Assembly: GCF_019966535.1 (NCBI RefSeq)
Contig: NZ_JAIMID010000019.1
Coordinates: forward strand, 61,465 to 125,464
Origin: Mesobacterium pallidum
GTDB taxonomy: Bacteria; Pseudomonadota; Alphaproteobacteria; Rhodobacterales; Rhodobacteraceae
DNA length: 64,000 nucleotides
Direction of reading: 5' to 3'
The first letter of the stretch is position 1. Each line of letters starts with the position of its first letter. Shown piece by piece: positions 35,456 through 44,634 of the stretch. Both the position numbers and the translations under genes were made by a program. The notes beneath the pieces are model-generated. The model was given only the letters and a program-made list of their open reading frames with translations. It was not told the DNA's origin and did no database searches.

Positions 35456-37792
35456 ATGAGCAGTTTCGACGAAATGGACGCCTTCGAGGGCGCATCGCTG
35501 TCCGCGCGTGCCATGGCCGCGCGGCCGACCCCGTACCTGGATGACCTGAACCCGGCGCAGCGTGCCGCGGTCGAGGCGCTGGACGGCCCCGTGCTGATGC
35601 TGGCCGGGGCGGGGACGGGCAAGACCAAGGCCCTGACCACGCGAATCGCGCACCTGCTGACCACCGGCCGGGCGCGTCCGAACGAGATCCTTTCGGTGAC
35701 CTTCACCAACAAGGCCGCGCGCGAGATGAAGGACCGCGTCGGCCGCCTGCTGGGTCAGCCCGCCGAGGGGATGCCCTGGATGGGCACCTTCCACTCGATC
35801 TGCGTCAAGCTGCTGCGGCGGCACGCGGAGCTGGTGGGGCTCAAGTCGAACTTCACCATCCTCGACACCGACGACCAGGTCCGCCTGCTGAAACAGGTGA
35901 TCGCGGCCGAGAACATCGACGAAAAGCGCTGGCCCGCGCGGCAACTGGCCAGCCTGATCGACAACTGGAAGAACCGCGCCTGGACCCCGGCCAAGGTGCC
36001 GGCGGCCGAGGCCTCTGCCTTCAATCACCGTGGCACGGAGCTTTACGATTACTACCAGACCCGCCTGCGTGAGCTGAACGCGGTCGATTTCGGCGACCTG
36101 CTGCTGCACATGGTCACGATCTTCCAGGACCACCCGGACATCCTCGAGCAATACCAGCGCTGGTTCCGCTACATCCTCGTGGACGAGTACCAGGATACCA
36201 ACGTGGCGCAGTACCTCTGGCTGCGGCTGCTGGCCTCGGCGCACAAGAACATCTGCTGCGTGGGCGACGACGACCAGTCGATCTACGGCTGGCGCGGCGC
36301 CGAGGTGGGCAATATCCTGCGGTTCGAAAAGGATTTTCCGGGCGCCAAGGTGGTGCGGCTGGAACAGAATTACCGCTCGACCGAACACATCCTCAAGGCC
36401 GCCTCGGGCGTCATCCGCGGCAACGAGGGGAGGCTGGGCAAGGAGCTGTGGACCGACGCGGCGGGCGGCGAAAAGGTCCGCCTGATCGGCCATTGGGACG
36501 GCGAGGAAGAGGCGCGCTGGATCGGCGAAGAGATCGAGGCGATGCAGCGCGGCGCGCGTGGGATGCGGCCGTTCGATCTCGACGACATGGCAATCCTCGT
36601 GCGCGCCTCGCACCAGATGCGCGCCTTCGAGGACCGCTTCCTGACCATCGGTCTGCCCTACCGGGTGATCGGCGGCCCGCGCTTCTATGAACGGCTCGAG
36701 ATCCGCGATGCCATGGCCTATTTCCGCGTCGTGGTCAGCCCGGACGACGACCTGGCGTTCGAACGGATCGTCAACACGCCCAAGCGCGGCCTTGGCGACA
36801 AGGCGCAGCAGAAGATCCAGGTGACGGCGCGGGTGAACGGCGTCAGCCTGCTCGACGGGGCGCGGCTGCTCTTGCAGGACAAGGGGATCACCGGCAAGGG
36901 CGCGGGCGAACTGGGCGCGCTGATCGGGCATCTCGACCGCTGGGGCGGGCTGGTCGGCGCGAAGGACGTCAGCCACATCGAGCTGGCCGAGATGATCCTG
37001 GACGAATCCGGCTACACCGCGATGTGGCAGAACGACAAGACGCCCGAGGCGCCGGGGCGGCTCGAGAACCTCAAGGAACTGGTCAAGGCGCTGGAAAGCT
37101 TCGAGAACCTGCAGGGCTTTCTCGAACATGTCGCGCTGATCATGGACAACGAACAGGAAAGCGACGGCGCCAAGGTGTCGATCATGACCCTGCACGCGGC
37201 CAAGGGGCTCGAGTTTCCGGCGGTCTTCCTGCCCGGCTGGGAAGACGGGCTGTTCCCCTCGCAACGCTCGATGGATGAAAGCGGCCTCAAGGGCCTCGAA
37301 GAGGAACGCCGCCTGGCCTATGTCGGCATCACCCGGGCCGAGGAGGTCTGCACCATCTCCTTCGCTGCCAATCGGCGCGTCTTCGGCCAATGGCAATCGG
37401 CGCTGCCCTCGCGCTTCATCGACGAATTGCCCGAGGCGCATGTCGACGTGCTGACCCCGCCGGGTCTCTACGGCGGCGGCTTCGGCGCGGCGCAATCCAG
37501 CGTGGAAACCCGCGCGGCCGAGGCGAATGTCTACAATTCCCCCGGCTGGAAGCGCATGCAATCCCGCGCCGGCGAGCGCGGCGTGAGCCAGCCGCGCGAA
37601 AGCCGCAACATGGTGATCGACGCCACCGCCGTCAGCGCGCATACAACGGGCGAACGGGTGTTCCACCAGAAGTTCGGCTACGGCACCATCACCGGGATCG
37701 AGGGCGACAAGCTCGAGATCGCCTTCGAGAAGGCGGGCACCAAGAAGGTGGTCGCCAAGTTCATCATGGCCGCCGACGACATCCCGTTCTGA
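35456..37792 (+). CDS. uvrD: UvrD/PcrA-type ATP-dependent DNA helicase
   Basis: The 778-residue SF1A helicase has all motifs in order: LAGAGTGKT (I), VDEYQDTN (II), GDDDQSIYGWRGA (III), VRLEQNYRST (IV), TLHAAKGLEFPAVFLPG (V) and EERRLAYVGITRA (VI). The C-terminal KFGYGTITGIEGDKLEIAFE is the small Tudor-like domain that PcrA/UvrD use to bind RNA polymerase. It unwinds DNA in repair and removes stalled polymerase. Two ATGs are possible (35435, 35456). I chose the second, which gives MSSFDEMDAFEG. Confidence 0.95.
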   Translation: MSSFDEMDAFEGASLSARAMAARPTPYLDDLNPAQRAAVEALDGPVLMLAGAGTGKTKALTTRIAHLLTTGRARPNEILSVTFTNKAAREMKDRVGRLLGQPAEGMPWMGTFHSICVKLLRRHAELVGLKSNFTILDTDDQVRLLKQVIAAENIDEKRWPARQLASLIDNWKNRAWTPAKVPAAEASAFNHRGTELYDYYQTRLRELNAVDFGDLLLHMVTIFQDHPDILEQYQRWFRYILVDEYQDTNVAQYLWLRLLASAHKNICCVGDDDQSIYGWRGAEVGNILRFEKDFPGAKVVRLEQNYRSTEHILKAASGVIRGNEGRLGKELWTDAAGGEKVRLIGHWDGEEEARWIGEEIEAMQRGARGMRPFDLDDMAILVRASHQMRAFEDRFLTIGLPYRVIGGPRFYERLEIRDAMAYFRVVVSPDDDLAFERIVNTPKRGLGDKAQQKIQVTARVNGVSLLDGARLLLQDKGITGKGAGELGALIGHLDRWGGLVGAKDVSHIELAEMILDESGYTAMWQNDKTPEAPGRLENLKELVKALESFENLQGFLEHVALIMDNEQESDGAKVSIMTLHAAKGLEFPAVFLPGWEDGLFPSQRSMDESGLKGLEEERRLAYVGITRAEEVCTISFAANRRVFGQWQSALPSRFIDELPEAHVDVLTPPGLYGGGFGAAQSSVETRAAEANVYNSPGWKRMQSRAGERGVSQPRESRNMVIDATAVSAHTTGERVFHQKFGYGTITGIEGDKLEIAFEKAGTKKVVAKFIMAADDIPF

Positions 37793-38073
37793 CGGGATCG
37801 CGCGCGCCAGGGCGCGCGCGGGATGGCCCGAAACCGGGCCATGGCCTCCGGCGGAGGTATTTTCGAAACAATGAAGGCAAAGGCGCCCGTCTCTTCATTG
37901 TTTTCCAAGTACCTCGGGGGGCGTGGCCGTCAGGCCGCGGGGGGCAGCGCCCCCAATGGCGGCACCTGTGACGACAATTCGTGACGCGGGGGTGAATGCG
38001 CCCCGCCGGCACTGGACTATGCGCAGCGGCGCGATACTTTGGGCGCGTCCGCAGCAGGGAGAGGGATGGGATC
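37793..38073. repeat. Intergenic repeat cluster 2, clean palindromic copy
   Basis: The spacer between the helicase gene and the molybdenum hydroxylase gene holds the tidiest copy of the interspersed element. AAACAATGAAG at 37866-37876 pairs perfectly with CTTCATTGTTT at 37893-37903, and the pairing extends imperfectly outward to about 37854 and 37915. GC-rich hairpin sequence flanks it. No gene is visible. Confidence 0.72.
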
Positions 38074-40377
38074 ATGGAGAAATTCGGCAAGAGCCAGTCG
38101 GTCAAGCGGGTCGAGGACCTGCGCCTGCTGACCGGGCAGGGGCGCTACGTGGACGACATCGCGCCCGATGGCGCGCTGCACGCCTATTTCCTACGCTCGA
38201 TGCAGGCTCACGGCCGTATCGTTTCGATCGACGCCTCCGCGGCGCGCGAGGTGCCGGGCGTGCACCTGGTCTGGACCGGGGCAGACCTGGCCGAACAGGG
38301 CCTGGCCGAGGGGATTCGCGGCGCGGCGATCGTCGACAACCGTGATGGGACCAAGGCCGCCGACGTGGTGCGTCCGTTCCTTTGTTCCGACAAGGTCCGG
38401 CACGTGGGCGACGCCATCGCCATGGTCGTGGCCGAGAGCCTCGATGCCGCCCGCGATGCGGCCGAGTTGATCGAGGTCGAGATCGAGGACCTGCCCGCGC
38501 AGATGACGCTTTCTGCCGGTGACACGCCCCTGCATGACGCGGCCCCGGACAACCGCGCCTTCGACTGGGGCCTGGGCAAGGAGGAAGAGACCAAGGCGGC
38601 CTTTGCCGCCGCCGCTCACGTGGTCCGGCTGGACGTGGGCGACAACCGGATCATGGTCGCCTCGATGGAGCCGCGCGGCTGCTATGCCGAGATGGAAGGC
38701 GAGAGGCTGCATTTCTCGGTCAACGGCCAGGGGGTCTGGTCGTTCAAGGCCTCGCTGGCCAGGTACCTGAAGATGGACCCCGAGATGATCCGCGTCACCA
38801 ACCCCGACGTCGGCGGCGCCTTCGGGATGAAGTCGATGCCGTCCTACCAGGAATATTACCCCGTCGCCCATGCGGCGCGGGTGCTGGACCGGCCCGTGCG
38901 CTGGATGTCGGACCGCAGCGAGGCGATGCTGACCGACAACGCGGGCCGCGATCTCGAATCGGTGGCCGAGCTGGCGTTCGATGCCGATCACAAGATCACC
39001 GGTTACCGGGTCACCACGCGCTGCAACCTTGGCGCCTACAATTCGAACTTTGCCCAGGCGATCCAGACCAACCTCTTTGCCCGCGTGCTGACCGGCCCCT
39101 ACGACATCCAGACCACCTGGCTGGCGGTCGAGGGCTATTACACCAACACCACCCCCGTCGACGCCTATCGCGGCGCCGGCCGGCCCGAGGCGATCTACGT
39201 GCTCGAACGCATCATGGACCGCGCCGCGCGCGAGCTGGGCGTCGATCCGGGCGCGCTGCGGCGCAAGAACTTCGTCAAGCCGGACCAGTTCCCCTACAAG
39301 ACCGCGACGGGCGAAAACTACGACGTGGGCGAATTTGCCCGCGTTCTGGGTCATGCCGAGACGTTGGCCGACATCCCCGGCTTTGCCGCCCGCAAGGCGG
39401 CCAGTGCGCAGGCGGGCAAGCTGCGCGGCCTCGGCATCTGTTACTATATCGAAAGCATTCTCGGCGATCCTTCCGAAACGGCGAAGGTCGAATTTCACGA
39501 GGACGGGACGGTGTCGATCTACGTGGGCACGCAAAGCAACGGCCAGGGGCACGAGACGGTCTATGCCGCCTTCCTCAGCGACCAGACCGGCATCCCGATG
39601 GACCGGATCAAGGTCATCCAGGGTGACAGCGACCTGATTGCGACGGGTGGCGGCACAGGCGGCTCGCGCTCGGTCACCACGCAGAACACGGCGACGCTGG
39701 CGACGGTGGACAAGATGATCGCGGCCTTCACGTCGTTCCTTGCGGACAAGATGGGCGTGGATGCCGCCGCGGTGACGTTCGATGACGAAACTTTCCGTGC
39801 GCCCGGCTCGAACCTGACGCCGACCTTCCTCGAGGCGGCCGCGATGGCGCGCGAGGCGGGGCGCGAGGATCTGCTGGTCCACCAGGAGACGGCGACGCTG
39901 CCGGGCCGCTCCTATCCCAATGGCTGCCACGTGGCCGAGGTCGAGGTCGACCCCGAGACCGGGCAGGTGACGGCCAAACGCTACTCGGTCGTCGACGATT
40001 TCGGCAATCTCATCAACCCGATGCTGGCCGCGGGCCAGGTGCATGGCGGGGTGGCGCAGGGGCTGGGCCAGGCGCTGACGGAACACGTGGTCTATGACGA
40101 GGACGGGCAGCTTCTGACCGCCTCCTTCATGGATTACGGGATGCCGCGCGCCACCGACATGCCCTTTGTCGATCTCGAATTCGAACCCGTGCCCTCCACC
40201 GCGAACATCATGGGCATGAAGGGCTGCGGCGAGGCGGGGACCGTCGGATCCATGGCCGCCGTGGCCAACGCGGTGGGCGATGCGCTGTGGGATGCCGGCG
40301 TGCGCCAGGCCGACATGCCCTTTACCCCGCACCGGGTGTGGCAGATGATGCAGGGACATGCTGAGGCGGCTGAATAA
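38074..40377 (+). CDS. Xanthine dehydrogenase family molybdopterin-binding (large) subunit, form II CoxL-like
   Basis: The 767-residue protein is a molybdenum hydroxylase large subunit. The active-site loop reads DAYRGAGRPE, the form II signature, not the AYRCSFR of true CO dehydrogenase. The C-terminal MGMKGCGEAGTVGS contains the catalytic glutamate. The electron-transfer partners (FAD and 2Fe-2S subunits) are not encoded beside it, which is unusual. The substrate is unknown. MoaD and MoaE at 8 kb supply part of the cofactor pathway. The last codons overlap the next gene by 20 bp. Confidence 0.93.
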   Translation: MEKFGKSQSVKRVEDLRLLTGQGRYVDDIAPDGALHAYFLRSMQAHGRIVSIDASAAREVPGVHLVWTGADLAEQGLAEGIRGAAIVDNRDGTKAADVVRPFLCSDKVRHVGDAIAMVVAESLDAARDAAELIEVEIEDLPAQMTLSAGDTPLHDAAPDNRAFDWGLGKEEETKAAFAAAAHVVRLDVGDNRIMVASMEPRGCYAEMEGERLHFSVNGQGVWSFKASLARYLKMDPEMIRVTNPDVGGAFGMKSMPSYQEYYPVAHAARVLDRPVRWMSDRSEAMLTDNAGRDLESVAELAFDADHKITGYRVTTRCNLGAYNSNFAQAIQTNLFARVLTGPYDIQTTWLAVEGYYTNTTPVDAYRGAGRPEAIYVLERIMDRAARELGVDPGALRRKNFVKPDQFPYKTATGENYDVGEFARVLGHAETLADIPGFAARKAASAQAGKLRGLGICYYIESILGDPSETAKVEFHEDGTVSIYVGTQSNGQGHETVYAAFLSDQTGIPMDRIKVIQGDSDLIATGGGTGGSRSVTTQNTATLATVDKMIAAFTSFLADKMGVDAAAVTFDDETFRAPGSNLTPTFLEAAAMAREAGREDLLVHQETATLPGRSYPNGCHVAEVEVDPETGQVTAKRYSVVDDFGNLINPMLAAGQVHGGVAQGLGQALTEHVVYDEDGQLLTASFMDYGMPRATDMPFVDLEFEPVPSTANIMGMKGCGEAGTVGSMAAVANAVGDALWDAGVRQADMPFTPHRVWQMMQGHAEAAE

Positions 40378-41431
40378 CCTTTTCCGCTGGGTCTTCACCG
40401 GGCGCCCGCCCGGTGAGCTGAGCCCGGCTGTCCGCGTCAGGGGCCCGCGCATCCACGTGATCTTGCTGGACGGCACGCTGTCCTCGCTCGACGACGGCGA
40501 AGAGACGAACGTCGGGCTCACCTACAAGCTCCTGCGCGAGGTGCGGGGCCTGTCGCTGTATTACGAACCGGGCATCCAGTGGGCCGACTGGAAGCACACG
40601 CATCACGTGATGATGGGGCGGGGGATCAACCGCCAGATCCGCCGCGCCTACGGCGTTCTTGCCTCGCGCTACCGGCCGGGGGACAAGATCTTTCTGATCG
40701 GCTATTCGCGCGGGGCCTATGCCGTGCGCTCGCTGGCGGGTGTGATCGACCGCGTCGGGTTGCTGCGGCCCGAACAGGCGCTGACGCGCAATATCCGGCA
40801 GGTCTATCGCCTGTATGAACAGCCCAACATGACCGCCGCGGGCCGCGCCTTTGCCAAGGCGCATTGCCACCCCGAGACCCCGATCGAGGCGCTGTGCTGC
40901 TTTGACACGGTCAAGTCACTGGGCCTGCGCCTGCCGCTGGCCTGGCGCTGGACAGAGGCGCGCCATGCCTTCCACAACCACGAGATCGGTGCGCAGGTGC
41001 GTCACGGTTTCCATGCGCTGGCGCTGGACGAAACCCGCGAGGTCTTCGAGCCGGTCATGTGGACCGCGCCCGAGGACCGGCCCGAACGGGTCGAGCAGAT
41101 GTGGTTTGCCGGCACCCATGGCGATATCGGCGGGCAGCTCGGCGGCTTCGACGCCGCGCGGCCCCTGTCGCATATCCCGTTGACCTGGATGCTGGGCCGG
41201 GCCGAGGCGGCGGGCCTGCCGCTGCCGCCCGGCTGGCAGGCGCGCTTCCCGATGGATTCGGGCGCCCCCTCGGCCGGGACCTGGCGCGCCTGGGGCAAGC
41301 TGTTTCTGTTGCGCAAGCGCCGGGTGGTCGGTGGCGATCCGACCGAGCGGATCCATCCCACCGCCCATGGCCGGGCCACGCGCGGTCCGGGCACGCCAGA
41401 CGCTGCCCCGGCGCCCCCCGCAGCGGTCTGA
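40358..41431 (+). CDS. DUF2235 domain protein (alpha/beta-hydrolase-like)
   Basis: The 357-residue protein belongs to DUF2235, whose members include phospholipase effectors. It has the early strand HVILLDGTL, the nucleophile elbow GYSRGAYAVRSLAG near residue 120, FDTVKSLG, and WFAGTHGDIGGQ carrying a likely catalytic Asp/His. No signal peptide or VgrG-type partner is near. It overlaps the end of the molybdenum hydroxylase gene by 20 bp, so the two are probably cotranscribed. The reason for this pairing is not apparent. Confidence 0.85.
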   Translation: MLRRLNNLFRWVFTGRPPGELSPAVRVRGPRIHVILLDGTLSSLDDGEETNVGLTYKLLREVRGLSLYYEPGIQWADWKHTHHVMMGRGINRQIRRAYGVLASRYRPGDKIFLIGYSRGAYAVRSLAGVIDRVGLLRPEQALTRNIRQVYRLYEQPNMTAAGRAFAKAHCHPETPIEALCCFDTVKSLGLRLPLAWRWTEARHAFHNHEIGAQVRHGFHALALDETREVFEPVMWTAPEDRPERVEQMWFAGTHGDIGGQLGGFDAARPLSHIPLTWMLGRAEAAGLPLPPGWQARFPMDSGAPSAGTWRAWGKLFLLRKRRVVGGDPTERIHPTAHGRATRGPGTPDAAPAPPAAV

Positions 41432-41490
41432 GAAGTATCACGAATTCTTTACATTCTCTTTAAACACGGATCGCGTCACTTATGTCACAG

Positions 41491-41581
41491 TCATGAGGCG
41501 CGGGGTCGGAACCCCCGCGTTCTTTCACACTGTCCCTCGTTCCGTGACTGGCGCCCAGGCTCAAGCCCTGGGCGCTTTTTT
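41491..41581 (+). ncRNA. Candidate small RNA or structured 3' UTR ending in an intrinsic terminator
   Basis: The spacer after the DUF2235 gene contains two hairpins in series and no ORF. CGCGGGG at 41499-41505 pairs with CCCCGCG at 41513-41519, then comes a linker, then the terminator stem at 41551-41575. The preceding 41440-41470 stretch is A/T-rich and could hold a promoter. The transcript start is unknown. Confidence 0.3.
41551..41581 (+). terminator. Strong Rho-independent terminator
   Basis: GCGCCCAGG at 41551-41559 pairs with CCTGGGCGC at 41567-41575 across a 7-nt loop and is followed by six T (41576-41581). It ends the transcript upstream of the CoA-binding protein gene. Confidence 0.88.
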
Positions 41582-41626
41582 CTTGCCCCGCTTCCGTGCG
41601 CCCGCGCGGCGCGCTATGGAGGGGGC

Positions 41627-42094
41627 ATGGACTACAGCGACATCTACCTGAAAGACATCCTGACCCGCACCAGGACGGTGGCGGTGGTCGGCGTGTCGAT
41701 GAACCCGGTCCGCCCCAGCTACTACGTGGCGCGGTATCTCTCGCTCAAGGGCTACAAGGTGGTGCCGGTCAACCCGGGCCACGCCGGCAAGCTGCTGTTT
41801 GGCCAGCAGGTTCGGGCCAGCCTCGCGGACTGCCCCGACACCGTGGACATGGTCGACATCTTCCGCCGCCCCGAGGCGGTGCCGCCGATCGTGGACGAGG
41901 CGCTCGCGGTCTTGCCGAACCTCCGCACCATCTGGATGCAGATCGGCGTCACCCACCCCGAGGCGGCGGCCCGGGCCGAGGCGCGCGGCATCGACGTGAT
42001 CCAGAACCGCTGCCCCAAGATCGAGTACCAGCGCCTCTTCGGTGAGCTGCGCATGGGCGGTTTCGCCACGGGCGTCATCTCGTCCAAGCTCTGA
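41627..42094 (+). CDS. CoA-binding domain protein (YccU family)
   Basis: The 155-residue protein is a single Rossmann-type CoA-binding domain: VAVVGVSMNPVRPSYYVARY near the start, VPVNPGHAGKLLFGQ, and QNRCPKIEYQRL at the end. Family members bind CoA, but no reaction is established. GGAGGGGG lies directly before the ATG at 41627. It is a separate gene after a strong terminator. Confidence 0.93.
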   Translation: MDYSDIYLKDILTRTRTVAVVGVSMNPVRPSYYVARYLSLKGYKVVPVNPGHAGKLLFGQQVRASLADCPDTVDMVDIFRRPEAVPPIVDEALAVLPNLRTIWMQIGVTHPEAAARAEARGIDVIQNRCPKIEYQRLFGELRMGGFATGVISSKL

Positions 42095-42166
42095 CGGATT
42101 GCGCCGCAGGGGGCGGCGGGCTAGAACGGGCACCGGAACATTTCAGGCAGAACGGACGGGGGCCCC

Positions 42167-43015
42167 TTGTCGCAATTCATCCTTGGCGTCGGTGGTCAGA
42201 AATGCGGGACGACCTGGCTGCACTATTACCTCGGCACGCATAAGTTCGTCGATTTCGGGTTCGAGAAGGAATACCACATCTTCGACGCCCGGACCCTTCC
42301 GGAATGCGAGTTCTTTCTTGAAAACATGGTGTTGAAGGTCGCGACCCAGATGGAGGGCGGGCTGAAGGGCCTGCGCGACAGCACCCATCTGTACCGGCTG
42401 AACTTTGTCGCCAACCCGCAAAGCTACTATGATTACTTCCGCTCGGTGCTGAACGCCGAAGGCATCAAGATCACCGGCGACATCACGCCCTCCTATGCCG
42501 GGCTCAGCATCGACACGCTGCGCGCGATCCGCCGAAACTTCCGCCGCCGCGGGGTCGAGGTGCGCCCGGTCTTCCTGATGCGCGACCCGGTCTATCGGCT
42601 GCAAAGCATGGTGCGGATGCATTTCCGCGACACCAAGCGCAAGCCGACCCGCGAGGACGAGCTGGCCGCGATGCGCAAGGCGCAGGACAGTCCGGGCGAG
42701 CGGATGCGCGCCAATTACCAGACCACGCTGGAAAACCTCTACAAGGTCTTTGGCCGCGACGGTGTCTATGTCGAGCTTTACGAGCGGCTCTTCGACACGC
42801 CCGCGCTGGACCGGCTGGGGCAATTCCTGGACGTGACCCTGTCCGAGCCCCCCGTGGACAAGGAGGTGAACGTCTCGCGCACCTCGAACGTGCTGGGGCA
42901 GGGGGAATACGCGGCGTTCAAGTCGCGCTACGAGTCGGTCTACGACGAAGTGGCGCGGATGACCGGGTTTCCGATCGACGAGTTCTGGCGCTGGAAACAG
43001 CCCAAGCGCACCTGA
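42167..43015 (+). CDS. Sulfotransferase family protein
   Basis: The 282-residue protein has the PAPS 5'-phosphosulfate loop GVGGQKCGTTWLHYYLGTH at residues 7-25, the 3'-phosphate segment around residue 150, and the segment VYVELYERLFDTP. It would transfer sulfate from PAPS (made by sat-cysC at 18.9 kb) to a carbohydrate or other acceptor not known here. The start is a TTG at 42167, and no in-frame ATG retains the P-loop. Confidence 0.9.
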   Translation: MSQFILGVGGQKCGTTWLHYYLGTHKFVDFGFEKEYHIFDARTLPECEFFLENMVLKVATQMEGGLKGLRDSTHLYRLNFVANPQSYYDYFRSVLNAEGIKITGDITPSYAGLSIDTLRAIRRNFRRRGVEVRPVFLMRDPVYRLQSMVRMHFRDTKRKPTREDELAAMRKAQDSPGERMRANYQTTLENLYKVFGRDGVYVELYERLFDTPALDRLGQFLDVTLSEPPVDKEVNVSRTSNVLGQGEYAAFKSRYESVYDEVARMTGFPIDEFWRWKQPKRT

Positions 43016-43023
43016 GCGCGCAT

Positions 43024-43052
43024 GAAAAAGCCGCCGGCGCAGGGCCGGCGGC
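43024..43052 (-). terminator. Terminator of the PRC-barrel gene
   Basis: GCCGCCGGC at 43030-43038 pairs with GCCGGCGGC at 43044-43052. On the minus strand the stem is followed by five T residues, 27 bp after the PRC gene stop. Confidence 0.8.
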
Positions 43053-43078
43053 GGGTACTGTTTACAGGGGCGACGCGA

Positions 43079-44128
43079 TTACATCGCCTCGTATTCGGGC
43101 ATCGCCTTCAGCTCGTCCTCGGTCGCGTTGATCGAGATGCGGAAGGTGTCGCCCTCGGCTTCACGCTCGATCAGCAGGTCGGCGATGCTGACGGCGACCG
43201 GCTTTTCGCCGATGCCAAGAAAGCCGCCCACGTCGATCACGGCCTCGCTGATGGTGCCATCGGTCTCGACCAGCGAGTTGACTTCGCCGATCCATTCGCC
43301 GTTGGCGTCATAGACGCGGGTGCCGACGATCTCGTCGCGGGGCATGTCACCGAACTCGGCGGCGGCATATTCCGGCTCGTTCATCTCGGCAGCCATCTCG
43401 TCCGTGGCTTCATCGGCCTCGGCGACGATCGCCTCGCCGGTGTTCTCGATGGCTTCGCCGGTGGCATCGGCGGCCTCGGCCACCTCTTCACCCGTGTTGT
43501 CCAGCGCTTCGCCGGTCGCATCGACGGCCTGGTCGACTTCCTCGCCGGCATTGTCCAGCGCGGCGCCGGTCGCGGCTGCGGCGTCCTGCAACTCGTCACC
43601 GGTGGCCTCGGCCGCCATCTCGGCATCCGTCTCCATTTCTTCCATCTCGGCCGATGCCTGGGCGCTCAGGTCGGTCTCGGGCGCCATCACGGCGGCCGAT
43701 TCGTAGGCCGGAGCGTTCTCGAGATCGCCGGCGGCGGCCTGGATCACGACGAACCAGTCGTCGCTGTCCTCGCCATCGCTGATGAATTTCAGCTCGCTCA
43801 TCGACACGGCCACGGACTTTTCGCCGATGCCGAGGAAGCCGCCGATATCGGCGATCACCTGGTCGACTTCACCGTCCTTGCCGAGCACGATGTCGTGGAT
43901 CTCGCCCACGTCTTCCCAGTTGTCATTCAGGCCGAAGACGGTTTCGTCGACCTCGGTTTCGCTCGTGTACAGGCGTGCGCCGATCAACTCGGACGCCATC
44001 ACGGCGCCTTGTTCACTGGTGGCGCTGAACTTGGCGCCGGCTTCTGCATCGGCAGACATGTGCGCTTCTGCAAGGACTGGACCTGCGAGGGTAAGGGCAA
44101 GTGCGGTAGACGTCAGAAAACGTTTCAT
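43079..44128 (-). CDS. Secreted double PRC-barrel protein with acidic repeat linker
   Basis: The 349-residue protein starts with a Sec signal (MKRFLTSTALALTLAGPVLA, cleavage near AEA). Two PRC-barrel domains (about 45-130 and 255-345) share the motif IGGFLGIGEK/VGGFLGIGEK. They are joined by a low-complexity linker of about 100 residues containing repeats of the type DATGEALDNTGEEV. The linker is strongly acidic. The product is probably periplasmic. PRC domains bind partners or metals, but the role here is not known. Confidence 0.9.
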   Translation of the reverse strand: MKRFLTSTALALTLAGPVLAEAHMSADAEAGAKFSATSEQGAVMASELIGARLYTSETEVDETVFGLNDNWEDVGEIHDIVLGKDGEVDQVIADIGGFLGIGEKSVAVSMSELKFISDGEDSDDWFVVIQAAAGDLENAPAYESAAVMAPETDLSAQASAEMEEMETDAEMAAEATGDELQDAAAATGAALDNAGEEVDQAVDATGEALDNTGEEVAEAADATGEAIENTGEAIVAEADEATDEMAAEMNEPEYAAAEFGDMPRDEIVGTRVYDANGEWIGEVNSLVETDGTISEAVIDVGGFLGIGEKPVAVSIADLLIEREAEGDTFRISINATEDELKAMPEYEAM

Positions 44129-44250
44129 GGTATCCTCCTATCGTTGCTTAACGACCGTTGTGGTGACTGGTCAGGGAGGCAACGTGCAGGGCGGCATCGG
44201 GTTCCACCGAAGGTCGCCCTGTTTTCACGAACGGACACGAAAGTGCGAGA

Positions 44251-44275
44251 AACGCCGCCCAGGTGGGACGGCGTT
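44251..44275 (-). terminator. Hairpin after hisE
   Basis: AACGCCG at 44251-44257 pairs with CGGCGTT at 44269-44275. On the minus strand TTC follows the stem, 45 bp beyond the hisE stop. Confidence 0.5.
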
Positions 44276-44319
44276 CATGCATGATGGCCAATGATTTCAG
44301 GGGTTTGAGTGGGTCGGCA

Positions 44320-44634
44320 CTATTTCGCCGGCCGGGCTGCCTTTTCCGCAAGACCCGATTGGCCCTGCCGCCGGGCCAGTTCGTCCATGACGTCCGACAA
44401 CGCGACATCGCGCGATTTCAGCATGACCAGCAGGTGAAACAGCACATCCGCCGCCTCGGACGCCAGGCGCTCCGGGTCGCCCTTGACCGCTTCGATCACG
44501 GCTTCGATGGCTTCCTCGCCGAATTTCTCGGCACATTTTTCCGGGCCCTTGCCCAGCAGCTTGGCGGTCCAGCTGTCATCCGGGCTGGCGGCGGCGCGGG
44601 CCGCGACGATGGTTTCCAGCTCTTCCAGGGTCAT
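44320..44634 (-). CDS. hisE: Phosphoribosyl-ATP diphosphatase
   Basis: The 104-residue all-helical enzyme carries out the second step of histidine synthesis. It shows the MazG-like metal motif EKFGEEAIEAVIEA and the downstream EAADVLFHLLV. The ATG overlaps the hisF stop by 4 bp (ATGA), which fixes the start. HisE stands alone rather than fused to HisI, as is common in alphaproteobacteria. Confidence 0.96.
   Translation of the reverse strand: MTLEELETIVAARAAASPDDSWTAKLLGKGPEKCAEKFGEEAIEAVIEAVKGDPERLASEAADVLFHLLVMLKSRDVALSDVMDELARRQGQSGLAEKAARPAK

Noticed and set aside
38074..40377. Aerobic CO dehydrogenase large subunit (form I CoxL)
   Set aside because: The active-site loop is AYRGAGR, not AYRCSFR, and the CoxM/CoxS genes are absent.
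35333..40521. Long minus-strand frames opposite the helicase and molybdenum hydroxylase genes
   Set aside because: Both sense genes carry full motif sets. These frames are GC shadows.
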